Assembly: GCA_020848075.1 (NCBI GenBank)
Contig: JADLAV010000040.1
Coordinates: 55,845 to 119,844 of the forward strand
DNA length: 64,000 nucleotides
Direction: 5' to 3'
Origin: Burkholderiales bacterium
GTDB lineage: Bacteria > Pseudomonadota > Gammaproteobacteria > Burkholderiales > SG8-39
How positions within the stretch are numbered: the stretch's first letter is position 1; every line of letters begins with the position of its first letter. Below are positions 29,147 to 39,648 of the stretch, piece after piece. The notes under the pieces are model-generated. The model worked only from the letters and a program-made list of their open reading frames with translations. It ran no database searches and was not told the origin of the DNA. The position numbers and the translations under genes are program-made.

Positions 29147-29917
29147 TCACTCCTTCTGCATGCGGCGCGCCGCGCCCTCGGACCGCGTCCCGGCGCCCGC
29201 TTCAACGCCGGGCTCCGGAACGCGCACGGCAAAGCCATTCGGATAGCGCAGGTCGACGTGACGGACCGAGCCCTGCATCGCGGCAAGGACCTGCGGATAG
29301 GCCGAGACGAACCGCGCGAGGCGCGCCTCGGCGGTGTCCGGGGCCTGGTCGCTCCCGATCTCGATGGTGGTGCCGTCAGCGAGCCGCAGGCGCCAGGCGC
29401 GGCGCGGCGAGAGCGCGAGTTCGGCGAGCGCGGACCCGATCGGCGCGACGAGCGCGCTGAAGGCCGCGTAGCGGGAGACCACCTCGCGCTCCGCGCCCGG
29501 CGGGCCCGCCAGCTCCGGAAGCGCGTGGCCGGCATCTGCGACGAAGAGCTCGCCGTGCGTGTTCACGAGCCGGTGATCGGACCAGCGCGCGACGGGCACT
29601 TGCTCTTCGATGCGGACGAGAATGCGGTCGGGCCACTCGCGCCGCACGGCGGCGCGGCGGACCCAGGGAATGCTCTCGATGGCACCGCGCACCATGTCCA
29701 GGTCGGCGCCGAAGAAATTGCCGGTGACATGCCCCGCCAGACGCTCCCGGATCGCCTCGCTCGGCACGTGTTCGAGCGCGCCCGCGACGCGCACGACCTT
29801 GAGCGGGAACGACGGCGAAGCGAGCACCGCTGCGACCAGGGAGTAGCCGGCGATCGCCGCGGCGGCGAGGAAGAGGCCGCTCGCGATGGCGTCCAGGAGC
29901 CGCCAGTTACTCCACAC
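29147..29917 (-). CDS. ftsQ: Cell division protein FtsQ
   Basis: Bitopic divisome scaffold. It is 256 residues from the GTG at 29917, with one membrane helix (about 10-33), then a periplasmic POTRA domain ([16 protein letters not shown] ... [17 protein letters not shown]) and the FtsQ/DivIB beta domain. I chose the GTG because GAGGGAGG lies 5 bases upstream, inside the ddl 3' end, giving an 11-base overlap with ddl. The frame continues upstream to 30004 without support. Confidence 0.93.
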   Translation of the reverse strand: MWSNWRLLDAIASGLFLAAAAIAGYSLVAAVLASPSFPLKVVRVAGALEHVPSEAIRERLAGHVTGNFFGADLDMVRGAIESIPWVRRAAVRREWPDRILVRIEEQVPVARWSDHRLVNTHGELFVADAGHALPELAGPPGAEREVVSRYAAFSALVAPIGSALAELALSPRRAWRLRLADGTTIEIGSDQAPDTAEARLARFVSAYPQVLAAMQGSVRHVDLRYPNGFAVRVPEPGVEAGAGTRSEGAARRMQKE

Positions 29918-30899
29918 GCGAGCCTCCCTCACGGGGCCGCGGACCGCCGGTGGCGCCGACCGCCGCGAGCGCGAGGATGCGCATGCAGAGCTCGTCGAAG
30001 GCAATCCCGGCGTGCCGTGCGGCCATGGGAACGAGCGAGTGGTCGGTCATGCCCGGCGAGGTGTTCACCTCGAGGAATTGCGGCGCGCCGGATCGGTCCA
30101 GCATCAGGTCGACGCGCCCCCACCCGCGGCATCCGATCGCGTCGAACGCGCGCAGCGCCTCGCGCGCGATCGCCCGCTCGGCATCGGCAGGCAGGCCGCA
30201 CGGCAGGATGTAGCGCGTGTCGTCGGCGTGATACTTCGCCTGGTAATCGTAGAAGTCGCGCGGCGTCTCGAGACGGATCGCCGGGAGCGCGTCGCGACCG
30301 AGGATGCCGATGGTGAGCTCGGGGCCGTCGACGAACTGCTCGGCGATCACCAGGGCGTCATAGGCCGCCGCGACCGCGCAGGCTTCCGCGAGCTCCTCGG
30401 CCTTGCGCACCTTCGTCATCCCGATCGACGAGCCCTCGTTCGCCGGCTTGACCATGATCGGGAGGCCGAGCCGCTCGGCGACTTGCGCATGGTCGGTCGC
30501 GGCGTCGATGACGACGTAGCGCGGCGTCGGCACGCTGGTCGCCTGCCAGACGAGCTTGGTGCGCCACTTGTCCATCGCGAGCGCGCTCGCCATCACGCCC
30601 GACCCGGTATAAGGAATGTCGAGCAGCTCGAGCGCCCCCTGGATGGTGCCGTCCTCGCCGTACCGGCCGTGCAGCGCGATGAAGACGCGGTCGAATCGCT
30701 CCGCGATGAGCGCGTCCAGGCCGCGCTCGCGCGGATCGAACGGGTGCGCGTCCACGCCCCTGCCGCGCAGCGCGGCGAGCACCATCGCGCCGCTGCGCAG
30801 CGACACCTCGCGCTCGGCCGAGCGGCCGCCGAGCAGGACCGCGACCTTCCCGAACGAGCGCGGCGCGAGCGACGAGGCGTGGGGCGTCGGTCCGCTCAC
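29907..30899 (-). CDS. ddl: D-alanine--D-alanine ligase
   Basis: Joins two D-alanines for the peptidoglycan pentapeptide; cytosolic ATP-grasp enzyme. It is 330 residues. Signatures are [19 protein letters not shown] (about 21-39), [14 protein letters not shown], the ATP-grasp segment [14 protein letters not shown] and the metal-site block [17 protein letters not shown]. It begins at a GTG overlapping the murB stop (GTGA). It is slightly longer than typical Ddl because of a 15-residue N-terminal leader and a basic C-terminal tail. Confidence 0.96.
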   Translation of the reverse strand: MSGPTPHASSLAPRSFGKVAVLLGGRSAEREVSLRSGAMVLAALRGRGVDAHPFDPRERGLDALIAERFDRVFIALHGRYGEDGTIQGALELLDIPYTGSGVMASALAMDKWRTKLVWQATSVPTPRYVVIDAATDHAQVAERLGLPIMVKPANEGSSIGMTKVRKAEELAEACAVAAAYDALVIAEQFVDGPELTIGILGRDALPAIRLETPRDFYDYQAKYHADDTRYILPCGLPADAERAIAREALRAFDAIGCRGWGRVDLMLDRSGAPQFLEVNTSPGMTDHSLVPMAARHAGIAFDELCMRILALAAVGATGGPRPREGGSRVE

Positions 30900-31864
30900 G
30901 GCTGCGCCTTTCCCGATCGCGACCCACGGGCCGCTTCCTCTCCGATGATGCGCACCTCGGGCTGCAGATCGACGCCGAAGCGCGCCTTGACGGCCGCGCG
31001 CGCGTGCGCGATGAGCTGCTCGATGTCCGCCGCGCTCGCGCGCCCTGCCGGATTGACGATAAAATTGGCATGCTTCTCGGAGATCCGCGCGCCGCCGATC
31101 GCGTGCCCCTTCAGCCCGCAGGCCTCGATCAGCCGGGCGGCGTAGCCATCGGGCGGGTTGCGGAAAACCGAGCCGGCATTCGGCTGTGCGAGCGGCTGGC
31201 TCGCGACGCGGCGCGCGAGCAGCGCCTTGATCCGCGCGCGCGCACGCGGGCCGTCGCCGGGACGGAATCTGAACCACGCCCCCACGAACCACTCGTCCGC
31301 GCCGAGCGCACCGCGCTTCAGGGCGACGTGCCGGTAGCCGATGTCGAAGTCCTGCGGAATGCGCTCGACGCATGCACCGCGCCGCTCGATCATGCGCACC
31401 CGGTCGACGAACTCCCAAGTCTCTGCGCCGTAGCAGCCAGCGTTCATGGCGAGCGCGCCGCCGACGGTGCCCGGAATGCCGGCGAAGAACTCGGCGCCCT
31501 CGAACGCATGGTTGGCCGCGAAGCGCGCCACCTTCGGACTGGCGGCGCCGGCGTCGGCGAATATGCGCCCTTCCTCGAGCCGGATCGCGCCGTGCGTGCG
31601 GTGCATCAGGACCACCGTGCCGCGGAATCCGCCGTCGCGCACGAGCAGATTGCTGCCGAGCCCGACGAAGCAGACCGGCTCCGCGGCGGGCAACGTCGCG
31701 AGGAACCGCGCGAGATCGTCCGTGCCGGCAGGCACGTACGCCCGATCCGCCCGTCCGCCCGCGCGCCAGCTCACGTGCCGCGCCATCGGCTCGTCGCGCA
31801 GCAGCCGGCCGCGCAGCCCCGCGGCGGCGGCTTCGCTGATCTCCCGGTGCTCGGCCATGTTCAT
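30896..31864 (-). CDS. murB: UDP-N-acetylenolpyruvoylglucosamine reductase
   Basis: FAD and NADPH-dependent enzyme that completes UDP-MurNAc. It is 322 residues. FAD-binding features are [18 protein letters not shown] (about 67-84), [22 protein letters not shown] and the catalytic-serine block [10 protein letters not shown] (about 226). It is a type I MurB with [15 protein letters not shown] near the C-terminus. ATGA overlap with murC; a second ATG three codons in is also possible. Confidence 0.96.
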   Translation of the reverse strand: MNMAEHREISEAAAAGLRGRLLRDEPMARHVSWRAGGRADRAYVPAGTDDLARFLATLPAAEPVCFVGLGSNLLVRDGGFRGTVVLMHRTHGAIRLEEGRIFADAGAASPKVARFAANHAFEGAEFFAGIPGTVGGALAMNAGCYGAETWEFVDRVRMIERRGACVERIPQDFDIGYRHVALKRGALGADEWFVGAWFRFRPGDGPRARARIKALLARRVASQPLAQPNAGSVFRNPPDGYAARLIEACGLKGHAIGGARISEKHANFIVNPAGRASAADIEQLIAHARAAVKARFGVDLQPEVRIIGEEAARGSRSGKAQP

Positions 31865-33240
31865 CGGACCAGCTTCTGCGCCACGGCGCCGATCGAGCCC
31901 GCGCCCATCGTGACGATCACGTCGCCGTCGCGCGCGGCTTGCCGCACCGCCTCCGGCACGTCGGCCACGTCCTCGACGAAGATCGGCTCCACCTTGCCCG
32001 CGACGCGCACGGCGCGCGCGAGCGAGCGGCCGTCGGCCGCAACGATCGGCGCCTCGCCTGCCGGGTAGACCTCGGTGAGCACCAGGCAGTCCACGGTCGA
32101 CAGCACTCTCGCGAAGTCCTCGAAGAGGTCGCGCGTGCGCGTGTACCGGTGCGGCTGGAACGCGAGCACGATGCGGCGGCCCGGAAACGCGCCGCGCGCC
32201 GCCGCGAGCGTCGCCTCCATCTCGACCGGGTGGTGGCCGTAGTCGTCGATCACGATGCCGCTGCCGCCGCCGGGCAGCCGCGCCTCCCCGCAGCGCTGGA
32301 AGCGGCGGCCCACGCCTCGGAACTCCGCCAACGCTTTCTGCATCGACGCCGGCGCGACGCCAAGCTCGGTTCCCACGGCAATCGCCGCGAGGGCGTTCAA
32401 CACGTTGTGGCGCCCGGGCAGGTTGAGCTCGACGTCGAACGATGGAGCGCCCTCACGCACCGTCCGGAAGCGCATGCGCCCGCCGCGGTGCTCGATGCCC
32501 TCGGCCCGGATCGTCGCCTCGGCCTCGATGCCGTACGTCACGATCGGCTTCGACACGAGCGGCATGATCTCGCGCACGTTCGCATCGTCCGCGCAGAGCA
32601 CCGCGGTGCCGTAGAACGGCAGGTTGCGCACGAACTCGATGAACGCCTGCTTGAGGCGGGCGAAGTCGTGCCCGTAGGTCTCCATGTGATCGGCGTCGAT
32701 GTTGGTGACGACCGCGATCACGGGCTGCAGGTGCAGAAAGGACGCGTCCGATTCGTCCGCCTCGGCGACGATGAACTCGCCGGTGCCGAGCTTCGCGTTG
32801 GACGCGGCTGAGGTCAGGCGGCCGCCGATCACGAAGGTCGGATCGAGCCCGCCTTCGGCCAGGACGCTCGCGACCAGGCTCGTCGTGGTCGTCTTGCCGT
32901 GCGTGCCGGCGACGGCCACGCCCCGCTTGAGCCGCATGAGCTCGGCGAGCATCAGCGCGCGCGGCACCACCGGAATGCGCCGCGCGCGCGCGGCGAGCAC
33001 CTCGGCGTTCTCCGCGCGCACCGCGCCCGACACGACTACGACATCGGCCTGCGCCACGTTCTCGGCCGCATGGCCCAGCACCACGCTCGCGCCGAGGCGG
33101 GCGAGGCGCTCGGTGGCCGCGTTTCCGGCAAGGTCGGAGCCGCTCACCGTGTAGCCGAGATTCACCAGCACCTCGGCGATCCCGCTCATCCCGGAGCCGC
33201 CGACGCCTACAAAGTGAATACGCTTGACCTTGTGCTTCAC
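31861..33240 (-). CDS. murC: UDP-N-acetylmuramate--L-alanine ligase
   Basis: Adds L-alanine to UDP-MurNAc. It is 459 residues. The N-terminal Rossmann motif is [16 protein letters not shown] (about 10-25), the ATP P-loop [10 protein letters not shown] (111-120), and the catalytic region [11 protein letters not shown]. The GTG at 33240 overlaps the murG stop (GTGA). The frame extends far upstream to 34209, but that stretch is a shadow of murG. Confidence 0.97.
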   Translation of the reverse strand: MKHKVKRIHFVGVGGSGMSGIAEVLVNLGYTVSGSDLAGNAATERLARLGASVVLGHAAENVAQADVVVVSGAVRAENAEVLAARARRIPVVPRALMLAELMRLKRGVAVAGTHGKTTTTSLVASVLAEGGLDPTFVIGGRLTSAASNAKLGTGEFIVAEADESDASFLHLQPVIAVVTNIDADHMETYGHDFARLKQAFIEFVRNLPFYGTAVLCADDANVREIMPLVSKPIVTYGIEAEATIRAEGIEHRGGRMRFRTVREGAPSFDVELNLPGRHNVLNALAAIAVGTELGVAPASMQKALAEFRGVGRRFQRCGEARLPGGGSGIVIDDYGHHPVEMEATLAAARGAFPGRRIVLAFQPHRYTRTRDLFEDFARVLSTVDCLVLTEVYPAGEAPIVAADGRSLARAVRVAGKVEPIFVEDVADVPEAVRQAARDGDVIVTMGAGSIGAVAQKLVR

Positions 33241-34298
33241 TGCGCAAGCTCCATGCACGCGCGCGCTACCGCCGACGTCGCGTCCGGTTTCGCGGCGGAG
33301 CGCGCGCGCCCCGCCATGGCGCACAGCTCCTCGCGCGTGAATCGGCGCAGCATGTCCGCCAGCCGCTCGGGCGAGAGCTCGCGCTGCTGGATCAGGACCG
33401 CAGCGCCCCGGTCGGCGAGGTAGCGCGCGTTCGTCGTCTGGTGATCGTCCACTGCGAATGGGAAGGGCACGAGCACGCTCGCCGCGCCCGCCGCCGCGAG
33501 CTCGGCGACCGTCGTCGCCCCGGCGCGGCAGACGACGAGATCGGCCTCCGCATAGGCCGCAGCCATGTCGTCGATGAACGGGATCAGGGTCGCCTGGATG
33601 CCGGCCGCGGCGTAATTCGCCCGCAGCTGCTCGACGTGCTTCGCGCCGGACTGGTGCACGACGTGCGGCCGCGCATCGGCCGGCATGAGCGCAAGCGCCC
33701 GCGGCACCGTGTCGTTCAGGGCGGCCGCTCCGAGGCTCCCGCCCACGACCAGCAGGCGCAACGGCCCGCGGCGCGCGGCAAAGCGCTCCGCCGGAAGCGC
33801 GAGGCGCGCGATCTCCGGCCGGACCGGATTGCCGACGAACTCGCCCTTGGGGAGTGCGCCCGGGAATGCGACGAGGACGCGATCGGCCAGCCGCGCGAGG
33901 ATCTTGTTGGCGAGGCCCGCGATCGAGTTCTGCTCGTGGATCGCGAGCGGGCGGTGGAGGAGCGATGCCATCATCCCGCCCGGAAAGGCGATGTACCCGC
34001 CCATGCCGAGCACGACATCCGGCCGGCACGCGAAGATCGCGCGAGCGCTCTGCCAGAATGCGAGGAGCAGGTTGAGCGGCAGCAGGAGCTTCGCCAGCAG
34101 CCCCCTTCCGCGCACTCCGGAGAAGCGCACCCACGCCATCTCGTAGCCGCGCTCCGCAACGAGCGTGGCCTCCATGCCGCGCCGCGCGCCCAGCCAGACG
34201 ACGCGCCACCCCGCCTCGCGCAGCGCGTCGCCGACCGCGAGCGCCGGAAACACGTGACCGCCGGTTCCGCCCGCCATGATCATGATGGTGCGCGACAC
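33237..34298 (-). CDS. murG: Lipid II synthase (MurG glycosyltransferase)
   Basis: Peripheral inner-membrane GT28 enzyme transferring GlcNAc to lipid I. It is 353 residues from the GTG at 34298 ([15 protein letters not shown]), which aligns with the usual MurG N-terminus. Motifs are [14 protein letters not shown] (about 10-23), [11 protein letters not shown] and [14 protein letters not shown], and the UDP-GlcNAc pocket region [12 protein letters not shown]. The upstream ATG at 34367 gives 23 extra low-complexity residues. No clear ribosome-binding site for either start. Confidence 0.95.
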   Translation of the reverse strand: MSRTIMIMAGGTGGHVFPALAVGDALREAGWRVVWLGARRGMEATLVAERGYEMAWVRFSGVRGRGLLAKLLLPLNLLLAFWQSARAIFACRPDVVLGMGGYIAFPGGMMASLLHRPLAIHEQNSIAGLANKILARLADRVLVAFPGALPKGEFVGNPVRPEIARLALPAERFAARRGPLRLLVVGGSLGAAALNDTVPRALALMPADARPHVVHQSGAKHVEQLRANYAAAGIQATLIPFIDDMAAAYAEADLVVCRAGATTVAELAAAGAASVLVPFPFAVDDHQTTNARYLADRGAAVLIQQRELSPERLADMLRRFTREELCAMAGRARSAAKPDATSAVARACMELAQ

Positions 34299-34364
34299 GC
34301 GAGGCGCGAGACGAGAGACGTCACTGGCGCCTCCGCCGCCGCTCGAGTGGTCGCTCTCGTGTCC

Positions 34365-34380
34365 CACGCTTCACTTTTCA
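34365..34380 (-). repeat. Short GTGAAA-rich dispersed repeat (copy 2)
   Basis: The minus-strand core TGAAAAGTGAAGCGTG lies between ftsW and murG, followed by related GTGCAACGTGAAA units. It differs in one base from the core at 20622-20637. Confidence 0.6.
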
Positions 34381-34397
34381 CGTTGCACGTTTCGCTT

Positions 34398-35630
34398 TCA
34401 AACGGCACCCCCGCGCATCATCTGCCGGCTCTCCCAGTCGATCCGCAGGAGAATCGCGAGCGCCACGCAGTTGGCGAGAATCGCGGTGCCGCCGAAGCTC
34501 ATCAGCGGCAGCGTCAGTCCCTTGGTCGGCAGCACGCCCATGTTCACGCCCATGTTGATGAATGCCTGCACGCCGAACCACACGCCTACGCCCTGCGCCA
34601 CCAGCGCGGCGAACGGGCGCTCCAGCGCGACCGCCTGGCGGCCGATGGCGAATGCGCGCAGCACGAGCCAGGCGAACAGGCCGAGCACCGTCAGGACGCC
34701 CACGAAGCCGAGCTCCTCGCCGATCACCGCGAGCAGGAAGTCGGTGTGCGCCTCCGGCAGGTAGAAGAGCTTCTCGACGCTTGCGCCGAGCCCGACGCCG
34801 AGCCACTCGCCCCGTCCGAACGCGATCAGCGCGTGCGAGAGCTGATAGCCGTTGCCGAAGGCGTCGGACCACGGGTCCATGAAGCCGAAGATCCGCTGCA
34901 TCCGGTAGGGCGAGGAGAGCACCAGGCCGGCGAATCCGGCGAGCATCAGGGCGGTGAGCCCGGCAAACCAGCGGGCGTTCATCCCCCCGACGAACAGGAT
35001 GCCGGTCGCCGTCAGCGCGATCACCACGAAGGCGCCGAAGTCCGGCTCGCGCAGGAGCAGCCAGCCGACGACAAGCATCACGCCGAGCATCGGCAGCAGG
35101 CCGTCGCGGAAACTGTGCAGCCGTGCGGTCTTGCGCGCCGTGTAGTCGGCGGCGTAGAGGACCGCGGCGACCTTCATCAGCTCCGACGGCTGCAGATTCG
35201 CTCCCGGCAGGGCGATCCAGCGCCGCGCCCCGTTCACCTCGCGCCCGATGCCGGGCACGAGCACGATCGTGAGCAGCGCCACGCCGAGCAGGAACAGCCA
35301 CGGCGCGGCGCGCTGCCACGCGCGCACCGGAACCTGGAACGCGAGCGCGGCGCAGAAGAGCCCGATCGCGACCGCCGCGAGGTGCCGGGTCAGGAAGAAC
35401 GCCGGATCGTTGCCCGTGTAGCGCGCGGCCTCCGCGGTCGCGATCGAGGCGGAATACACCATCACCAGCCCGAGCGTCAGGAGGAGCAGCGCGGACCACA
35501 CCAGGCCGCGATCGTATTCGGCCGGCGTCGCGCGCCCGCGCGCGGCGAACCCGCTAAGGATCCCTGCGCGGATCGCCGCCGGCGCGAGACGCGAGCCGGC
35601 CCGGGCCGCGCGCGTCGGATTGGCGCGCAT
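34398..35630 (-). CDS. ftsW: Peptidoglycan glycosyltransferase FtsW
   Basis: Polytopic SEDS-family septal peptidoglycan polymerase. It is 410 residues with about ten helices. SEDS signatures are [21 protein letters not shown] and the catalytic-Asp loop region of the family, followed by [20 protein letters not shown] and [15 protein letters not shown] near the C-terminus. I use the ATG at 35630; a GTG at 35681 with GAGGAG upstream, overlapping the murD 3' end, is a real alternative and would add 17 residues. Confidence 0.95.
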   Translation of the reverse strand: MRANPTRAARAGSRLAPAAIRAGILSGFAARGRATPAEYDRGLVWSALLLLTLGLVMVYSASIATAEAARYTGNDPAFFLTRHLAAVAIGLFCAALAFQVPVRAWQRAAPWLFLLGVALLTIVLVPGIGREVNGARRWIALPGANLQPSELMKVAAVLYAADYTARKTARLHSFRDGLLPMLGVMLVVGWLLLREPDFGAFVVIALTATGILFVGGMNARWFAGLTALMLAGFAGLVLSSPYRMQRIFGFMDPWSDAFGNGYQLSHALIAFGRGEWLGVGLGASVEKLFYLPEAHTDFLLAVIGEELGFVGVLTVLGLFAWLVLRAFAIGRQAVALERPFAALVAQGVGVWFGVQAFINMGVNMGVLPTKGLTLPLMSFGGTAILANCVALAILLRIDWESRQMMRGGAV

Positions 35631-35664
35631 CGCATTCGCCGCACGCGCCCCGTCTGTCGCTGGC

Positions 35665-37077
35665 TCAGTGCGCCGCAGCACGCTCCAGCTCCTCGACCGC
35701 TGCACGGAATACGTCGCCGCGGTGCCCGTAGTTCTCGAACATGTCGAAGCTTGCGCACGCGGGCGAGAGCAGCACGGCGTCGCCCGGCCGCGCCGTCCGG
35801 AAGGCCGCCTCGACCGCCTCGCGCATGCCGGCGCTCCGGCTCATGGCGACGCCGCTCCCCGCGAGCGCCGCGGCGATGAGCGCGGCATCGCGGCCGATCA
35901 GCACCACGCCGCGGGCGGCTTTCTCCACCGCGGCCCGGAGCGGCGCGAAGTCCTGCTGCTTGCCCTCGCCGCCGGCGATCAGCACGACCTTGCCCCCGCC
36001 TCTGCCGCTCGCCCCCTCGAGGCTGCGCGCAAAACCTTCCAGGGCCGCGACGGCGGCGCCGACGTTCGTGCCTTTCGAGTCGTCGTAGAAGGCGACGCCC
36101 CCCACTTCGGCCACGCGCTCGACGCGATGCGGCAGCCCGCGAAAGCGCTTGAGCGCGGGCACCGTCCGCGTGCACGCGCAGCCGATCGCCTTGGCGAGCG
36201 CGATCGCCGCGAGCGCATTCGCCGCGTTGTGCAGGCCGGCGATCGGCATGTCGCTCACCGCCGCGAGCGGGGTCATGCCTTGGGCGAGCCAGAGCTGGTC
36301 GAACACCTTGACCAGCCCGAATTCGCTGTGGTCGCGCGGGGTGCCGAGACCGAAGGTGATCACGCGGCGCCCGGGAATCGCCATCCCCATGCTCCGGCGG
36401 TCGTCCCGGTTGAGCACCTGCACGCCCTCGCCCGCAAACACCCGCGCTTTTGCCGCTGCGTACTCCTGGATGCCAGGGTAGCGGTCGAGGTGATCCTCGC
36501 TGACGTTCAGGACCGTGGCGGCGTCGGCGGCAAGCGAGGTCGTGGTCTCGAGCTGGAAGCTCGAGAGCTCCAGGATCCATGCCTCCGGCGCGGACCCGGC
36601 ATCGAGCCGGCGCATCAGCGCGCTCAGGGCCGCCGGGCCGATGTTTCCCGCGACCTCGCAATCGAGCCCCGCGGCGCGGCACATAGCCCCGGTGAGCGCC
36701 GTGACGGTGCTCTTGCCGTTGGTGCCAGTCACCGCGACGATCTTCGGCCGGCCCTCCCCCGCGAGCGCGCGCGCGAAGAGCTCGATGTCGCCATACACCG
36801 GCATGCGGCGGGCCATCGCCTCCCTGAGCAGCGGATCGGCCAGCGGCACGCCAGGGCTCGCCGCCACTTCGTCGATGCCATCGAGAAGCCGCGCCGCGAA
36901 CGGGCCGGTCACCACCTCGACGCCGGGCACCGCAGCGGCGAGCGCGTCGAGCGCCGGCGGCCGCTCGCGCGTATCCGCGACCCGCACGCGGGCGCCGTGG
37001 CGGGCGAGCCACTGCGCCATCGAGAGCCCGGTATCTCCGAGCCCGAGCACGAGCACCGTTTTTCCGCTCAGCGTCAT
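35665..37077 (-). CDS. murD: UDP-N-acetylmuramoylalanine--D-glutamate ligase
   Basis: Adds D-glutamate in peptidoglycan precursor synthesis. It is 470 residues. The N-terminal substrate domain begins [21 protein letters not shown], the P-loop is [15 protein letters not shown] (about 116-130), and the family block [10 protein letters not shown] follows at about 171. Near the C-terminus [22 protein letters not shown] is typical for MurD. It is preceded by mraY with a 15-base gap. Confidence 0.97.
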   Translation of the reverse strand: MTLSGKTVLVLGLGDTGLSMAQWLARHGARVRVADTRERPPALDALAAAVPGVEVVTGPFAARLLDGIDEVAASPGVPLADPLLREAMARRMPVYGDIELFARALAGEGRPKIVAVTGTNGKSTVTALTGAMCRAAGLDCEVAGNIGPAALSALMRRLDAGSAPEAWILELSSFQLETTTSLAADAATVLNVSEDHLDRYPGIQEYAAAKARVFAGEGVQVLNRDDRRSMGMAIPGRRVITFGLGTPRDHSEFGLVKVFDQLWLAQGMTPLAAVSDMPIAGLHNAANALAAIALAKAIGCACTRTVPALKRFRGLPHRVERVAEVGGVAFYDDSKGTNVGAAVAALEGFARSLEGASGRGGGKVVLIAGGEGKQQDFAPLRAAVEKAARGVVLIGRDAALIAAALAGSGVAMSRSAGMREAVEAAFRTARPGDAVLLSPACASFDMFENYGHRGDVFRAAVEELERAAAH

Positions 37078-37092
37078 CTCACGCGCCAGTCT

Positions 37093-38247
37093 TCACCGCA
37101 GCTTCAACGTCGACAGGCCGAACAGGACGAGCACGATGGTGATGATCCAGAACCGGACCACGACCTGGGTTTCCTTCCAGCCGCCGAGCTCGTAGTGGTG
37201 ATGGAGCGGCGCCATCCGGAAGATGCGCCGCCCGCCGGTCGCCTTGAAGTAGAGGACCTGGGCCATGACCGAGACCGTCTCGGCGACGAACACGCCGCCC
37301 ATGATGAAGAGCACGATCTCCTGGCGGACGATCACCGCGACGGTGCCGAGCGCCGCGCCGAGCGCGAGGGCGCCGACGTCGCCCATGAACACCTCGGCCG
37401 GGTAGGCGTTGAACCAGAGGAACCCGAGCCCCGCGCCGGCGAGCGCGGCGCAGAACACCGTGAGCTCGCCGGCGCCGGCAATGTAGGGAAACAGGAGATA
37501 CTTCGCGAAGACTGCGTGGCCCGTGACGTACGCGAAGATGCCGAGCGCGCCGCCCACCATCACCGCCGGCATGATCGCGAGCCCGTCGAGCCCGTCGGTG
37601 AGGTTCACGGCGTTCGAAGTGCCGACGATCACGAGATAGGTGAGCGCGATGAACCCGACGACGCCGAGCGGATATGCGACGTGCTTGAAGAACGGCACGA
37701 TCAGCGAAGCCTTCGCGGGCGGCTCGACCGCGAAGCCGCTGCCTATCCACTGGACGAAGAGATCGACTGCCTGCGCGTTGCTCGTCGCGGGCAAGGCGAA
37801 CGCGAGGTAGATCGCCGCGCCGAGGCCGATGGCCGACTGCCAGAGGAATTTCGCGCGTGCGGAGAGCCCCTTGGGATTTCGGCGCACGACCTTGCGGTAG
37901 TCGTCGACCCAGCCGATGATGCCGAACGCGAGCGTGACCGCGAGGGTGCACCAGATGAACCGATTGCGAAGATCGCCCCACAAGAGCGTCGTCACGCCGA
38001 TCGCCACGAGCACGAGCGCCCCGCCCATCGTCGGCGTGCCCGCCTTGGTGAGGTGGGATTGCGGCCCGTCGCCACGCACTGCCTGCCCGATCTTGTACGC
38101 CGCGAGCTTGCGGATCATCGCCGGCCCGAGCACGAAGGAGATGGCGAGCGCGGTGAGCGCCGCGACGACCGCGCGGAGCGTGATGTAGCTGAAGACGTTG
38201 AACGCCCGCACGTCCTGGCCGAGCCGCAGCGCGAGCTCAAGCAGCAT
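37093..38247 (-). CDS. mraY: Phospho-MurNAc-pentapeptide translocase
   Basis: Integral membrane enzyme making lipid I from UDP-MurNAc-pentapeptide and undecaprenyl phosphate. It is 384 residues with about ten helices. Active-site motifs are the aspartate pair in [17 protein letters not shown] (about 112-128), [16 protein letters not shown] (about 210) and the histidine cluster [15 protein letters not shown] (about 341). It sits between murF (27-base gap) and murD. Confidence 0.97.
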   Translation of the reverse strand: MLLELALRLGQDVRAFNVFSYITLRAVVAALTALAISFVLGPAMIRKLAAYKIGQAVRGDGPQSHLTKAGTPTMGGALVLVAIGVTTLLWGDLRNRFIWCTLAVTLAFGIIGWVDDYRKVVRRNPKGLSARAKFLWQSAIGLGAAIYLAFALPATSNAQAVDLFVQWIGSGFAVEPPAKASLIVPFFKHVAYPLGVVGFIALTYLVIVGTSNAVNLTDGLDGLAIMPAVMVGGALGIFAYVTGHAVFAKYLLFPYIAGAGELTVFCAALAGAGLGFLWFNAYPAEVFMGDVGALALGAALGTVAVIVRQEIVLFIMGGVFVAETVSVMAQVLYFKATGGRRIFRMAPLHHHYELGGWKETQVVVRFWIITIVLVLFGLSTLKLR

Positions 38248-38274
38248 GACGGGCCTCCTGCGCGCGCGTGCGGA

Positions 38275-39648
38275 TCACGAGCATGCCGCCGCCTCCTCGA
38301 CGATCGCGCCGACCACCTGCTCCATGCGCATGAACCGCGAGCCCTTGACGAGCACGGTCATCCCCGGGACCAGCATGCGGAGCAGCCGTCGCGAGAGCTC
38401 CGTGGCCGACTCGAAGTGTTCGGCCCCGGCGCCGAACGCCGCCGCCGCGTCGCGTGCGAGCGGCCCGAGCGCAAGCAGGCTCTCGATGCCGGATTGCCTT
38501 GCGTACGCCCCCGCCTCTTCGTGGAACGCCGCGCCCCTCGCGCCGACCTCGCCCATGTCGCCGAGAACGAGGATCCGCGGTGGACCGGTCTGCGCCAGCA
38601 CGTCGATCGCGGCACGAACCGAATCGGGGTTCGCGTTGTAAGTGTCGTCGATGACTGTGGCGCCGCTCCGGCCGATTCGGCGCTGCAGGCGGCCTTTCAC
38701 TGCCCGAAAGCTGGCAAGGCCGTCGGCGACGGCCCCCAGTCCGGCGCCGACGGCAGTCGCGGCCGCGGCGGCCGCGAGCGCGTTGCGCACGTTGTGCAAC
38801 CCGGCGACGTGCAACGACGCCGCGACGCGGCCCTCGGGGGTCGCGATCTCGAGCTCGGCGCCCTCGGCGCCCGGCCGGTAGGCGCCGCGCACGGCGGCCC
38901 TGCAGCCGACGCCGAAGTCGCGGATCGGTCGCGCCCCCGCGATGCCGCGCCAGTAGCCGGCGTAGTCGTCCTCGGCATTGAACACCGCCACACCGTCCGG
39001 AGGCAGGGCAGCGAGGGCTGCGCCGTGCTCGGCCGCCACCTCGGCCACGCTCTTCATGAACTCCTGGTGCTCGCGCTGCGCGTTGTTGACCACCGCCACG
39101 GTCGGCTGCGCGAGCCCGGCGAGGTAGGCGGTCTCGCCGGGGTGGTTCATGCCGATCTCGACCACGGCGCAGCGATGCGCCTCGCGCAGGCCGAGCAGCG
39201 TGAGCGGCACGCCGATGTCGTTGTTCAGGTTGCCAAGCGTCGCGAGCACGTGGCTCGCGCCGAAGTGCGCGCGCAGGCAGGCCGCGATCATCTCCTTCAC
39301 GGTCGTCTTGCCGTTGCTGCCGACGACGGCGATGAGCGGGATCCGGAAGCCCGAGCGCCAGCGCCTCGCGAGCGCGCCGAGACCCTGCCTCGCGTCGGCG
39401 ACGACGAGCGCGGCGAGCCCCGCGGCCAGCGCGCGCTCCACGCCTTTCTCCTCGACCATGGCCGCGACCGCACCGGCAGCACGCGCGGCCGCAAGGTAGT
39501 CGTGACCGTCGAACCGCTCGCCGCGCAGCGCCACGAAGAGCGCGCCTTGCTGCAGCGTGCGCGTGTCGGTCGAGACCGATGCGAACCGCACGTCGGCCCC
39601 CACCGCGCGCCCGCCGAGCGCTTGGGCGGCAGCGCTCACGCTCATCAT
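38275..39648 (-). CDS. murF: UDP-MurNAc-tripeptide--D-alanyl-D-alanine ligase
   Basis: Adds D-Ala-D-Ala to complete the pentapeptide precursor. It is 457 residues. The uridine-binding domain includes VSTDTRTLQQGALFVALRGE (about 25-44), the P-loop is VVGSNGKTTVKEM (about 108-120), and NLNNDIGVPLTLL and IDDTYNANPDSVRAA are MurF blocks. Its ATG overlaps the murE stop (ATGA). Confidence 0.97.
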   Translation of the reverse strand: MMSVSAAAQALGGRAVGADVRFASVSTDTRTLQQGALFVALRGERFDGHDYLAAARAAGAVAAMVEEKGVERALAAGLAALVVADARQGLGALARRWRSGFRIPLIAVVGSNGKTTVKEMIAACLRAHFGASHVLATLGNLNNDIGVPLTLLGLREAHRCAVVEIGMNHPGETAYLAGLAQPTVAVVNNAQREHQEFMKSVAEVAAEHGAALAALPPDGVAVFNAEDDYAGYWRGIAGARPIRDFGVGCRAAVRGAYRPGAEGAELEIATPEGRVAASLHVAGLHNVRNALAAAAAATAVGAGLGAVADGLASFRAVKGRLQRRIGRSGATVIDDTYNANPDSVRAAIDVLAQTGPPRILVLGDMGEVGARGAAFHEEAGAYARQSGIESLLALGPLARDAAAAFGAGAEHFESATELSRRLLRMLVPGMTVLVKGSRFMRMEQVVGAIVEEAAACS

